From: Pseudidiomarina sediminum DSM 21906
Lineage (GTDB): Bacteria > Pseudomonadota > Gammaproteobacteria > Enterobacterales > Alteromonadaceae
DNA length: 64,000 nucleotides
Assembly (NCBI RefSeq): GCF_000423165.1
Contig: NZ_AUHL01000005.1
Location: 1 to 64,000 of the forward strand
Reading direction: 5' to 3'
Positions 33,708-43,773 of this stretch are shown one piece after another (the first letter of the stretch is position 1; every line of letters begins with the position of its first letter). The position numbers and the translations under genes are program-made. The notes beneath the pieces are model-generated. The model saw only the letters and a list, made by a program, of their open reading frames with translations, ran no database searches and was not told the origin of the DNA.

Positions 33708-36700
33708 GCCTAGCCCGACTGGCAGTACGACGCCCTGTAACCATCGCGATGTTTACCTTAGCCATAGTGCTGTTTGGTTTTGTCGCACTTGGCCGCATCC
33801 CGGTCACCTTATTACCTGACCTTTCGTATCCAACGCTTACGGTGCGCACCGACTACCCCGGCGGTGCGCCCAGTGAGGTCGAGCAACTGGTCAGCAAACC
33901 TTTGGAAGAAGTATTAGGCACGGTACAAGGCGTGCGACATATCGAATCTATCTCACGCGCAGGCCAAAGTGATGTGCTGTTGGAGTTTGCGTGGGGCTCG
34001 GATATGGACCGAGCCAGCTTAGACGTGCGCGAGAAAATGGACTTAGTGCAAATACCCTTAGATCTTGAAAAACCAACACTGTTGCGTTTTAACCCGGCGG
34101 AAGATCCTATTTACCGCCTTACCTTGGGATTCGCCGACACCACCGCCCCCACGATTGGTGATCTGAAGCGATTACGTACCTATGCCGAGGAAGAACTAAA
34201 ACGTCATCTTGAAAGCATTGAAGGCGTTGCATCAGTGCGCTTAGGCGGCGGTTTAGAAGATGAAATTCAAGTTCTCGTCAACGAGCAACAAGCCACCCAA
34301 CTGCAAATTCCCATGCAGTTGATCATGCAACGCCTACGCGATGAGAACATTAACCTCTCCGGTGGTCGACTCGAAGCCCAACGGGCTGAATATTTGGTTC
34401 GCACCGTCAATCAGTTTACTGATTTGGACAGTATTCGCGGCATCTATATTGCCACCCGCAATGACCGCCCCATCTTTTTGCGCGATGTTGCTGAAGTGGT
34501 GAATAGTTACAAAGAGCGCGATTCTATCAGCCGTATCGCCGGTAGCGAGGCAGTTGAGGTGTCACTCTACAAAGAGGGTGACGCCAACACCGTGCAAGTA
34601 TCCAAGGCCATTCAGGCACATTTAGCGTCATTGCAACAACATAAGCTGATTCCAGATAGCTACCAAGTACGTACCTTGGCGGACCAAGCGGTGTTCATTG
34701 AGGCGGCGATTGCAGAAGTGCGTGATGCCGCCATTCTCGGTGGCTTACTGGCGATGGTCATCATCTACCTGTTCTTACAGCGGTTATGGCCAACCATTAT
34801 TATCTCTTTGGCGATTCCTATTTCGATTATCGCGACGTTTAACTTGATGCACGGTTATCATGTCTCGCTCAACATGATGTCACTCGGCGGTATCGCACTC
34901 GCCGTGGGGATGTTGGTCGATAACGCTATCGTGGTGCTGGAAAACATTGCCCGTCATCGCGAAACCAGCGATGCAGCAACTGCTGCGGAACAAGGCACCA
35001 GTGAAGTGACCGCCGCGATTATCGCGTCAACCCTAACCACCATGGCGGTGTTTTTCCCATTGGTGTTTGTCGAGGGCCTCGCTGGTCAATTATTTGCTGA
35101 CCAAGCACTGACAGTGACCTTTTCGTTGCTTGCATCGTTGTTTGTCGCACTCACCTTGATCCCAATGCTCTCAGCCAAGCAACGCAGCGCCGATGCCGCC
35201 ATTACCGATCGCCAGCACTTTCCAGCGGCGACAAAACGGCAAGGTTGGCGCTTCTGGATCATGACCCCGGTGTTGCTAGTGTTCCGTTGGATTCCGTTAG
35301 CGCTCCTGAGTGTCATCATCACCATTTGGCGTGCGCTTGCTAAGGCTTTGAGCTTTTTGGTACGGCCCCTACTTATGGGTTTTAATGCGCTGTATCAACT
35401 GCTTGCAACGACCTATCAAAAGCTACTGGCGACAGCGCTAAAGGCGGCACATGTGACGCTCTTTGGCATACTGGCAATTGCGGCAGCCTGCTACGCGTTG
35501 TTGCCACAGTTACCGGTAAGCTTATTGCCGAGTATGGCGCAGGGCGAGTTTTATGTTGAGGTTGAGTTGCCACCTGGTGCCACCATTCAAGAAACGGATC
35601 AGGTGTTAACGCAAATGGCGCAGCAGTTAACTAACGCGCCTGAACTCAACGCCCTGATCGACCGCTCCTACAGCATCGCTGGTACCGGCAGTCTATTGAA
35701 TGCAGCGCCAGGTCAAAATGGCAACCAATGGGGCCGTTTGAATGTGGTGATGCACAACGCAGACGATGTCTTGGCCGAAGAGCGCGTGCAACAGCACCTA
35801 CGCAACTATGCTAAGCAATTACCTGGCATCAAAGTGAAGTTTGGCCGACCGGAGCTGTTTAGTTTCAGTAGCCCTATGGCCATTGAAATCACCGGCTATA
35901 ACCTTGAATTACTGCAACAGGCGGCACGTACGCTGAGCCAAAAGCTTAGCGAAAATGATCGCTTTACCGACATTCGCAGCAATATGACCGAAGGCCAGCC
36001 AGAAATCGCGATTTACTTTGATCACGCTCGCCTTGCACAATACGGCTTAACCAGTGCCGAAGTTGCCGATCTACTGGCAACCAAAATCGGCGGTAAAGTC
36101 GCCACGCAATTTAGCCTTGATGACCGTAAGATTGATATTCTCGTCCGCAGTCAATACAGCGATCGCGATTCACTACGTGACTTGCAGCAGTTGGTGATTA
36201 ATCCGGGCTCAACGCGTGAAATCTCATTGCAAGCCGTTGCTGAGATTAAACAAGTTATGGGGCCAAGCGAAATTACCCGTATCAATCAGCAGCGCACAGC
36301 CGTCATTCAGACCAACTTGGCGTACGGTGACTTAGGCGCAGCGGTTGCTGATGCACAAGCACTCTTAGCTGCAACGCCGCTGCCGTTAACCTTAAAAGCT
36401 AATGTTGCCGGCCAGAACGAAGAAATGCAGCAGTCATTCCGCTCGTTGCAGTTTGCCTTAGTGTTGGCGGTGTTCTTGGTCTATTTGATCATGGCGTCAC
36501 AATTCGAGTCGTTATTGCACCCGTTCTTTATTTTGTTCACAGTGCCACTGGCCGGTGCAGGCTCAGTACTCGGCTTATACCTGCTTGGGACTGAACTGAG
36601 TGTGATCGTGTTTATTGGTCTTATTATGCTAGCGGGGATTGTGGTGAATAATGCCATCGTCTTAGTTGATCGCATCAATCAGCTGCGCCAGCAAGGTCAG

Positions 36701-36955
36701 GACCGCTATCAAGCCGTTTACTTGGCCGCGCAACAGCGTTTGCGTCCGATTTTGATGACCATGTTCACCACGGTTTTAGGCCTTTTGCCGCTGGCCATCG
36801 GCCTTGGGGAAGGTGCCGAAGTCCGCGCCCCTATGGCAATCAGCGTTATCTGTGGTCTGTTGTTCTCAACCGTGCTCACCTTGTTCTTTATTCCATGCTT
36901 GTACCTATTGGTCGACCGTAAGCAGGTGAAAACCGTACAGGAGAGCTTGTCATGA
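33704..36955 (+). CDS. RND efflux transporter subunit 1
   Basis: It has 1083 residues. Twelve membrane segments and two large periplasmic loops of the AcrB/MdtB type: begins ARLAVRRPVTIAMFTL, with the TM4 motif [20 protein letters not shown]. It is longer than usual because about 90 residues between TM6 and TM7 (about 490-585) contain extra hydrophobic stretches. TM4 has Asp-Asn where AcrB has Asp-Asp, and TM10 reads GIVVNNAIVLVDRI with no Lys. The drug range cannot be read from sequence. It overlaps the next RND gene by 4 bases, so the two are probably made together. Confidence 0.93.
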   Translation: MSLARLAVRRPVTIAMFTLAIVLFGFVALGRIPVTLLPDLSYPTLTVRTDYPGGAPSEVEQLVSKPLEEVLGTVQGVRHIESISRAGQSDVLLEFAWGSDMDRASLDVREKMDLVQIPLDLEKPTLLRFNPAEDPIYRLTLGFADTTAPTIGDLKRLRTYAEEELKRHLESIEGVASVRLGGGLEDEIQVLVNEQQATQLQIPMQLIMQRLRDENINLSGGRLEAQRAEYLVRTVNQFTDLDSIRGIYIATRNDRPIFLRDVAEVVNSYKERDSISRIAGSEAVEVSLYKEGDANTVQVSKAIQAHLASLQQHKLIPDSYQVRTLADQAVFIEAAIAEVRDAAILGGLLAMVIIYLFLQRLWPTIIISLAIPISIIATFNLMHGYHVSLNMMSLGGIALAVGMLVDNAIVVLENIARHRETSDAATAAEQGTSEVTAAIIASTLTTMAVFFPLVFVEGLAGQLFADQALTVTFSLLASLFVALTLIPMLSAKQRSADAAITDRQHFPAATKRQGWRFWIMTPVLLVFRWIPLALLSVIITIWRALAKALSFLVRPLLMGFNALYQLLATTYQKLLATALKAAHVTLFGILAIAAACYALLPQLPVSLLPSMAQGEFYVEVELPPGATIQETDQVLTQMAQQLTNAPELNALIDRSYSIAGTGSLLNAAPGQNGNQWGRLNVVMHNADDVLAEERVQQHLRNYAKQLPGIKVKFGRPELFSFSSPMAIEITGYNLELLQQAARTLSQKLSENDRFTDIRSNMTEGQPEIAIYFDHARLAQYGLTSAEVADLLATKIGGKVATQFSLDDRKIDILVRSQYSDRDSLRDLQQLVINPGSTREISLQAVAEIKQVMGPSEITRINQQRTAVIQTNLAYGDLGAAVADAQALLAATPLPLTLKANVAGQNEEMQQSFRSLQFALVLAVFLVYLIMASQFESLLHPFFILFTVPLAGAGSVLGLYLLGTELSVIVFIGLIMLAGIVVNNAIVLVDRINQLRQQGQDRYQAVYLAAQQRLRPILMTMFTTVLGLLPLAIGLGEGAEVRAPMAISVICGLLFSTVLTLFFIPCLYLLVDRKQVKTVQESLS

Positions 36956-39900
36956 ACGCCGCTGAACTAGGTGCGACCTTGGCACGTTGGGCGCTACGCC
37001 GCCCCGTTACCACCTGTATGCTGTTTTTGTCGATGCTATTGCTTGGCGTATTAAGTTCTCGCCTATTGCCATTGGAAAAATTCCCGGGCATCGAAATCCC
37101 TGAGGTAATGATTTCCGCGCCCTACCCCAACTCTACGCCACAGGAGGTTGAGCGTTTGATCACCCGGCCTTTGGAGGAGGCCTTGGCGACCATGAGTAAC
37201 GTCAAGCGCATGCACTCGTTCTCGAACAGTGATGGTGCTCGCATCTCGTTGCAGTTTGATTGGGGCCAAAATATCGGCAGTAAGGGTATTGAGGCGCGCG
37301 AAAAGGTCGATAGCATCCTGCATTTGTTGCCCGCCGATATGGAACGCGTGCAAGTAATGCAATTCAACACCGAAGACATGCCGGTATTCCAATTACGGAT
37401 CTCGAGCCAGCGTGATTTAAGCAATGCCTATGACCTGCTCGATCGGAGTCTGCGCCGCCCCATTGAGCGCGTACAAGGCGTGTCGCAGGTCAATCTTTAT
37501 GGTGTTGAAAAACAACAAATTGTAATACGGCTCGATAGCGAAAAACTGGTTCAGCATAACCTTAGCGCAGCCATGGTCAATGCCCGTTTGCAGCAAGCCA
37601 ATTTCTCGCTAACGGCAGGTTATCTGGAAGCACCACAGCAGCGCATTTTGGTCAACCCTGTCGGTGAATTTCGCGACCTGCAAGAGGTGAAGAACCTGCC
37701 GATCACCGCTCGTTTGAAACTCGGCGATATTGCCGAGGTCAGCCGTGAAATGCCTAAACGTAGTGATGGCCGCCACCTCGACCAAACCTATGCCATTGGT
37801 CTGGATGTCTTCAAAGAGTCCAGCGCCAACTTGGTGGAAGTTTCGGCGCGGGTGAAGAAGGTGATCGACGAGGTGCGTAACGATCCGCAGTTTAACGGCA
37901 TTAACCTTTACATCATGGATGACACCGCGAAAGGCGTGACCACCTCGCTTAGCGATTTGATCACTGCAGGTCTAATTGGTGCCTTACTATCGTTTATTGT
38001 GCTGTACCTGTTTTTACGCAATATTGTGACCACTTTGGTGGTGGTATTCTCGGTGCCGGTCGCCATCTGTATTGCGCTTGGCGGCATGTACTTCCTCGGC
38101 TATTCGCTCAATGTTTTGTCGCTGATGGGCTTAATGTTGGCGGTTGGCATGCTGGTCGATAATGCCGTGGTGATTACCGAAAGTATTCAGTACGAACGCG
38201 AACACGGCTACAGTGCAGAACAAGCCACTTTACGAGGTGTTGGCAACGTGTCTATGGCGGTCATTGCCGGCACCTTAACCACCGCCATTGTGTTTTTGCC
38301 GAATATTTTTGGTAAGAAAATCGACATTACCATTTTTCTTGAGCATACCGCCGTGGCCATTTGCTTGTCGCTGTTAGCCTCGTTGGTAGTGGCACAAACC
38401 TTGATCCCGCTCTTGGCGACCCGCTTGAGCAACGCACTGGTCAGCAAGAAAAAGCAAACCTCGCAACCTTCACGTTATCGTCGCCTGTTGGAATGGTCAT
38501 GGCGTCATCCGCGTTGGACTGGAGTCTTTGCAATTGCCCTACTGGCCAGTATTGTGGTGCCGATGGGCGCCGTCAGTGGTGACCAAGATGGACAAGGTTT
38601 TAATGATCGCTTGTTTATCAATTACAACCTGCACCAAAACTACAGTTTGGATGAAGTTGAAGCTGAAGTTGCGGTGTTTGAAGACTTTCTTTACCGCAAT
38701 CAAGAAGCCTTTTACATTGACGCGGTGTACACCTACTACACTCCAGGTTACGCCATCTCAACGGTATTGTTGCAGCCAGATCGGCCCATCAAGATGAGTA
38801 CCTTAATGGCGAACATGCGTGAGAAGTTTCCGCCAATGTTACGCAGCGAACCGCAATTCGGCTGGGGTAATGGTGGCCCGGGAATTACCGTAACGCTGAA
38901 TGGTCAATCCACCACCTTGTTGCAACAACTGGCTGAAGACATCGCGCCCAAGCTCAACGCCATTGAGGGCATCAGCGATGTCCGGTCAGAAGTCGAAGGT
39001 GGCCAGTATGAGTATCTGGTGCATATTGATCGCGAGCGTGTGCATCGCTTAGGTCTCAGTACTGCTGACGTTGCCCAACAAGTGGCGACGGCACTTCGAG
39101 GTCAACGTTTACGCTCGTTTCGTGGTGATCCAAACGGCGAAATTCCCATGCGCGTTGCCTTGCATCGCGACTATGAGCACTCGCTAGAGAAGTTACAAGC
39201 GTTACCCATCATGCAAATTGACGGTCGGGTGATCCCGCTCAACGCGGTCGCACGTTTTGAAAAGCAGCCACGTCTCGGTGAAATCCATCGCCTTGACCGC
39301 CGCACCAGTCTATCGGTGCAAGGTAACCTTGCCGATGACCTTGCCTTAAACGATGCCCGTGATGCGATTACCCAGACACTCAGCAACATGACGTTTCCAG
39401 ACGGCTACACCTGGAGTTTAGATGGCAGTTTTCAACGCCAACAAGAAGCTGAGAACGTAATGTTAATCAACACCTTACTTGCCGTCGCCCTGATCTATAT
39501 CGTGATGGCCGCGTTGTTCGAATCGGTATTGCTGCCAACCGCGGTAATTACGTCACTACTGTTCTCGATTGTCGGCGTATTCTGGGCGCTAATGCTGACC
39601 GGTCAATCCATGTCGATTATGGCGATGATCGGCATTTTGATCCTAATGGGGATTGTGGTGAATAACGGCATTGTCTTGGTCGATCGGATTAACCAGTTGC
39701 TGCAACAAGGTGAAAGTCTGCACGATGCTGTGATTGAAGGCAGCGTGAGTCGCCTACGCCCCATCTTGATGACCGTGGCAACCACTGTGCTAGGTCTTAT
39801 TCCGCTCGCCTTTGGCAGTACCCAAATCGGCGGTGATGGCCCGCCCTACGCGCCGATGGCGATTGCGATTATTGGTGGTTTGGTGCTATCGACGCTCACC

Positions 39901-40011
39901 AGTCTGTTCTTGGTGCCTTACGTCTACGTGCGCTTGCTCTGGTGGCGGGAGCGCTGGCACGCACTTAAACGTCGCGCCAGCGCCAATGTTAGTCGCTTAA
40001 TAGCTGATTAG
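36952..40011 (+). CDS. RND efflux transporter subunit 2
   Basis: It has 1019 residues of the same superfamily: begins [19 protein letters not shown]4 [19 protein letters not shown] and TM10 [18 protein letters not shown]. It is clearly divergent from subunit 1 and lacks its central insertion. A single adaptor with two coupled RND genes is the layout of heteromeric pumps such as MdtABC, which is the favoured reading. Its last 23 bases overlap the convergent kdsB gene. Confidence 0.93.
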   Translation: MNAAELGATLARWALRRPVTTCMLFLSMLLLGVLSSRLLPLEKFPGIEIPEVMISAPYPNSTPQEVERLITRPLEEALATMSNVKRMHSFSNSDGARISLQFDWGQNIGSKGIEAREKVDSILHLLPADMERVQVMQFNTEDMPVFQLRISSQRDLSNAYDLLDRSLRRPIERVQGVSQVNLYGVEKQQIVIRLDSEKLVQHNLSAAMVNARLQQANFSLTAGYLEAPQQRILVNPVGEFRDLQEVKNLPITARLKLGDIAEVSREMPKRSDGRHLDQTYAIGLDVFKESSANLVEVSARVKKVIDEVRNDPQFNGINLYIMDDTAKGVTTSLSDLITAGLIGALLSFIVLYLFLRNIVTTLVVVFSVPVAICIALGGMYFLGYSLNVLSLMGLMLAVGMLVDNAVVITESIQYEREHGYSAEQATLRGVGNVSMAVIAGTLTTAIVFLPNIFGKKIDITIFLEHTAVAICLSLLASLVVAQTLIPLLATRLSNALVSKKKQTSQPSRYRRLLEWSWRHPRWTGVFAIALLASIVVPMGAVSGDQDGQGFNDRLFINYNLHQNYSLDEVEAEVAVFEDFLYRNQEAFYIDAVYTYYTPGYAISTVLLQPDRPIKMSTLMANMREKFPPMLRSEPQFGWGNGGPGITVTLNGQSTTLLQQLAEDIAPKLNAIEGISDVRSEVEGGQYEYLVHIDRERVHRLGLSTADVAQQVATALRGQRLRSFRGDPNGEIPMRVALHRDYEHSLEKLQALPIMQIDGRVIPLNAVARFEKQPRLGEIHRLDRRTSLSVQGNLADDLALNDARDAITQTLSNMTFPDGYTWSLDGSFQRQQEAENVMLINTLLAVALIYIVMAALFESVLLPTAVITSLLFSIVGVFWALMLTGQSMSIMAMIGILILMGIVVNNGIVLVDRINQLLQQGESLHDAVIEGSVSRLRPILMTVATTVLGLIPLAFGSTQIGGDGPPYAPMAIAIIGGLVLSTLTSLFLVPYVYVRLLWWRERWHALKRRASANVSRLIAD

Positions 40012-40741
40012 CGCGTTCCAAGTCGGCTGGCGTATCAATGCCAGCCGGCGGATTCACAATAGCTTCAGCCACGTGAATACGCTCGCCATACCACAGCACG
40101 CGCAGTTGCTCTAACGATTCAATGGCCTCCAGTGGGCTAGGTTCCCAGTCCACGTAACGCCAAATAAAGCCGGCGCGATAGGCATAAATACCAATATGAC
40201 GTTTATAGTTTGCCAACGCCCCTAACCGTTCTGCAGGTAGCGCATCGCGCTCATAGGGAATGGCTGCACGCGAAAAGTACAAGGCGTAACCATTGGCGTC
40301 GGTTACGACTTTTACCGCATTCGGATTGAGTACTTCTTCCACATGTTCAATCGGTACCGCCAAGGTGGCCATTTGTGCAGCCCGTTGATTCATCAGGTTA
40401 TCTGCCACCTGACGAATGATTTCCGGCGGAATAAAAGGTTCATCACCTTGTACGTTAACCACCACTTGATCATCTGCCATCGCTAAATAGTCAATCACCT
40501 CAGCAATACGTTCAGTGCCGGATTGATGATGCTGCGCTGTCATCATCGCACGCCCACCAAAAGCTTCAACGGCGTCGACAATACGTTGGTCGTCGGTGGC
40601 GACAATCACTTCTGCGGCGCCAGCTGCCATAGCACGTTCATACACACGTTGAATCATCGACTTCTGCCCAATCATTGCTAAGGGTTTGCCGGGTAAACGG
40701 CTTGACGCGTAACGGGCTGGAATAATTACTGTGAAACTCAT
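39989..40741 (-). CDS. kdsB: 3-deoxy-manno-octulosonate cytidylyltransferase (CMP-Kdo synthetase)
   Basis: It has 250 residues. Nucleotidyltransferase starting [19 protein letters not shown], with [23 protein letters not shown] and a later [14 protein letters not shown]. It activates Kdo with CTP for the lipopolysaccharide inner core. Its ATG overlaps the Trm112-like gene by 4 bases. Last gene of the minus-strand block with msbA and lpxK. Confidence 0.97.
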   Translation of the reverse strand: MSFTVIIPARYASSRLPGKPLAMIGQKSMIQRVYERAMAAGAAEVIVATDDQRIVDAVEAFGGRAMMTAQHHQSGTERIAEVIDYLAMADDQVVVNVQGDEPFIPPEIIRQVADNLMNQRAAQMATLAVPIEHVEEVLNPNAVKVVTDANGYALYFSRAAIPYERDALPAERLGALANYKRHIGIYAYRAGFIWRYVDWEPSPLEAIESLEQLRVLWYGERIHVAEAIVNPPAGIDTPADLERANQLLSD

Positions 40742-40947
40742 GTTGGCAATCGCTCCAATTCTTCAGTGCTAAGCTCGCGCGCCGCACTGTAGTCTAAATA
40801 AGGACATCCTTCGCGTACCGGAAACGCTAACCGGTCGCCACGACAAATCAATTCTTGTGTACTGGCATGCCAGACCAAGCGCCCCTTACATAGCGGACAA
40901 GCAAGCAAAGCTAAAGTGCGCGGATCACATTGGTAACGTTCACTCAT
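40738..40947 (-). CDS. Trm112/YcaR-family small protein
   Basis: It has 69 residues: [13 protein letters not shown], then [18 protein letters not shown], then ARELSTEE, the standard Trm112 layout. The first C-x2-C pair is present. YcaR proteins sit between lpxK and kdsB in many gammaproteobacteria and are thought to assist an enzyme or methyltransferase; the role is not settled. It overlaps lpxK by 8 bases and kdsB by 4. Confidence 0.92.
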   Translation of the reverse strand: MSERYQCDPRTLALLACPLCKGRLVWHASTQELICRGDRLAFPVREGCPYLDYSAARELSTEELERLPT

Positions 40948-41944
40948 CGGCGTCGCTCGGCTTTAATTGGTCAGCAATCTGCGCAATTAAGGCAGCCGGC
41001 AACTGCGCCGTTACCGGCAAATAATAGGCCTTACTTGCGGCAGCTAAGCCACGCCACTTCATCGCATCTTTTTCGGTCATTAACACCACCTCATAAGTAC
41101 CCAGCGCATCCGCATCTTGCGCGCTATAGGCATAATGATCGGCAAACGCTTGGGTGTCAAAGTCACGCGATTCAAGCTGACTCACGGTAGCAAAAAAACG
41201 CTCGGGGTGACCAATACCTGCTATCGCAACAGTGCGACCATTCGGCAAAGCTGCGCATGGCGCGTCATCACTGACACGACGCCAGCCTTGGGGTTGCAAC
41301 TGCATCGCATAGACATGACTAAGCCCATGAAGTTCCGCCGGTGTCGGTGCACCATTGACCACCACCGCATCGACACTGGCAAGCCGCTTTACGGGCTCAC
41401 GTAAGGGCCCAATCGGCAAGCGCCAACCGTTCCCAACACTGCGCGTAGCATCGACCACCGCAATCTCGAATTGCCGCGCCAAGGCATAATGTTGTAGGCC
41501 ATCGTCGCTAATAATCACAGTGGTGTTTGGGGCAATGCGTAACACTTCTGCGGCCGCGGCATTGCGATCCGGTGCCACCACCAACGGTACGCTGCTGCGC
41601 TGCGCTAAAAGCAATGGCTCGTCACCACAGCTCTGTGCAGAGGTGGCTGCTGTCACACTTAACGGGAATGGTCCTTTGCCACCATAACCGCGAGAAATGA
41701 CCGCAGGTTGATGTCCAAGCGCTTGGAGCCGTTCGATTAAGGCCAACGTCACAGGGGTTTTACCGGTACCACCAACACTAATGTTGCCCACCACAATCAC
41801 CGGAACGGACAAAGGCGTTGGCGGATGAGAAAGGAAACGGCGGCGGCGCCACGTCGACACCGCCACAAACAGAGCGTGGAAAGGTAAAAACAACCAAAGC
41901 CAAGGCACGACCGTTTTACGATACCACGCCTTCGTGATGGACAT
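40940..41944 (-). CDS. lpxK: Tetraacyldisaccharide 4'-kinase
   Basis: It has 334 residues. One N-terminal membrane helix (PWLWLFLPFHALFVAVSTW), Walker A VGNISVGGTGKTPV and VISDDGLQH. It phosphorylates the lipid A precursor at the 4' position at the inner-membrane surface. Its start overlaps the last base of the msbA stop. Confidence 0.97.
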   Translation of the reverse strand: MSITKAWYRKTVVPWLWLFLPFHALFVAVSTWRRRRFLSHPPTPLSVPVIVVGNISVGGTGKTPVTLALIERLQALGHQPAVISRGYGGKGPFPLSVTAATSAQSCGDEPLLLAQRSSVPLVVAPDRNAAAAEVLRIAPNTTVIISDDGLQHYALARQFEIAVVDATRSVGNGWRLPIGPLREPVKRLASVDAVVVNGAPTPAELHGLSHVYAMQLQPQGWRRVSDDAPCAALPNGRTVAIAGIGHPERFFATVSQLESRDFDTQAFADHYAYSAQDADALGTYEVVLMTEKDAMKWRGLAAASKAYYLPVTAQLPAALIAQIADQLKPSDADE

Positions 41945-43695
41945 TAGCTCGCCTCGCCACCGAACTGTAGGCTGTACAACTGATAATACGCACCTTTGTG
42001 CTCTAACAATTGCTGGTGGTTGCCGCGTTCGATCACTGCACCATCTTCCAACACCAGAATTTCATCAGCGTTTTCAATGGTAGATAAACGATGGGCGATG
42101 ACAATCGAGGTGCGATCTTGCTGCAAGGTCTTTAATGCGCTTTGAATATGACGCTCTGATTCCGTATCGAGCGCCGAGGTGGCTTCGTCCAAAATCAAAA
42201 TCGGCGCATCACGCAACAAGGCGCGCGCAATCGCGATACGTTGACGCTGACCACCTGAGAGCATCACGCCATTTTCACCAACCATGGTCTCTAAACCTTG
42301 TGGCATATTGTCCGTGAACTCTGTCACATAGGCGCTTTCCGCCACTTCACGAATGCGCTCTGGGCTCACTTCACCGTGCGCACCATAGGCAATATTGTTG
42401 GCAATGGTATCGTTAAACAAAGTGACATGTTGTGACACTAACGCAAACTGACGGCGTAACGCTTTCAGTTGGTAATCGTAGATATCAGTCCCATCAAGCT
42501 CGATGGTACCGTCCTGCGGGGTATAAAAGCGCGACAATAAGTTTGAAATGGTCGACTTACCACTACCCGAGCGCCCTACTAAAGCAAGTGTTTTACCCGG
42601 CGCGACATGGAAGCTCACATCAGCAAGTGCCGGCGTTTCTGTCTCATCATAAGTAAACGAGACATGGTTAAAACGAATGTCACCCTCAGCGCGCTCGATT
42701 TGCTTGGTACCAGTATCTTTTTCTGGCACTTCATCCAAAATTTTGAAAATGGCTTGGCCCGCTGCAATTCCTCGTTGGAAATCGCTATTCACTGTGGTCA
42801 GTTGTTTCAACGGTCGCAGTAACATAATCATGGAGGTCAAAAGTGCAGTAAATGCCCCAGCTGAAAGCTCTTCCAGCATGTCCGGGAAGCTCGCCAATAA
42901 CAGCACCATCGATAAACTAAATGAAGCAATTAACTGAATCACTGAAGTACTGAGACTTTGTGCCGTGATCAGCTTCATGTTTTGGTTACGGGTGACATTA
43001 TTCACGGTATCAAAGCGTTTTGATTCGCGTTTTTGTCCTTCGTACATCACCACAACTTTGTGGCCATTTAGCATTTGCTCCGCGGTGGTGGTGACATCGC
43101 CCATCGCATCTTGCAAACGGGTCGATACTTTCCGAAAACGCTTGGACACCACCGACACAATTTTTGCGATCAATGGACCAACGATTAAAAACACCAGTGA
43201 CAACTGCCAACTGTGATAGAACATTAAACCCAATAGCCCCGCAACAAAGGCACCTTCTTTAACCAGTACCAAAAGAGCCCGACTACTGGCGTCAGCAACT
43301 TGCTGGGTGGTGTAGGTAATACGCGACAGCAGTTCACCGGTCGAGTGGCGATCATGATAGGCCACCGGCAAATGCATCATTTGATCAAACAATTCTTGGC
43401 GTAGGGTGGTCACCACACGAAAGCCAACCCAATTAAGGAAATAGGTCGAGATAAAGTTGAACAGCCCGCGCAAGATAAAAATCAGCGGAACAAATAAAGC
43501 GCCGTACATGAGAATACTGGGGTCGCTTCCGGTAAACCCGCTATCGATGAGGGTTTTGATTTGCGAGATAAAAAAAGTATCGACCGCCGCAAAGCCAAGC
43601 ATCCCAAAAATCGAAAAAAGGAATGCCGCACGATAAGGTTTGATGTACCCCAACAGGCGACGGAGCGTTTTTTGTTTTACGGTTTCTGCACTCAT
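41944..43695 (-). CDS. msbA: Lipid A flippase ABC transporter MsbA
   Basis: It has 583 residues, the MsbA length. Six membrane segments followed by an ABC domain with Walker A LVGRSGSGKST, signature MLSGGQRQRIAIARAL, Walker B LILDEATSALD and switch His in VIAHRLSTI. It flips lipid A-core to the periplasmic face. ATG 43693-43695 (MSAETVKQKTL) gives the family N-terminus; a 17-codon extension is rejected. It sits 78 bases after comEC on the same strand. Confidence 0.96.
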   Translation of the reverse strand: MSAETVKQKTLRRLLGYIKPYRAAFLFSIFGMLGFAAVDTFFISQIKTLIDSGFTGSDPSILMYGALFVPLIFILRGLFNFISTYFLNWVGFRVVTTLRQELFDQMMHLPVAYHDRHSTGELLSRITYTTQQVADASSRALLVLVKEGAFVAGLLGLMFYHSWQLSLVFLIVGPLIAKIVSVVSKRFRKVSTRLQDAMGDVTTTAEQMLNGHKVVVMYEGQKRESKRFDTVNNVTRNQNMKLITAQSLSTSVIQLIASFSLSMVLLLASFPDMLEELSAGAFTALLTSMIMLLRPLKQLTTVNSDFQRGIAAGQAIFKILDEVPEKDTGTKQIERAEGDIRFNHVSFTYDETETPALADVSFHVAPGKTLALVGRSGSGKSTISNLLSRFYTPQDGTIELDGTDIYDYQLKALRRQFALVSQHVTLFNDTIANNIAYGAHGEVSPERIREVAESAYVTEFTDNMPQGLETMVGENGVMLSGGQRQRIAIARALLRDAPILILDEATSALDTESERHIQSALKTLQQDRTSIVIAHRLSTIENADEILVLEDGAVIERGNHQQLLEHKGAYYQLYSLQFGGEAS

Positions 43696-43773
43696 GCAAC
43701 AACTTTTGGTAGTCAATCGTGGGCTCATTCTAACCGTTTTCATCACACACTGGCTAGTTTCGACGATTTTCGA

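Noticed and set aside
40001-40015. Hairpin at the RND/kdsB convergent junction
   Set aside because: GCTTAAT/ATTAGC pairs only with a bulge and has no T-run.
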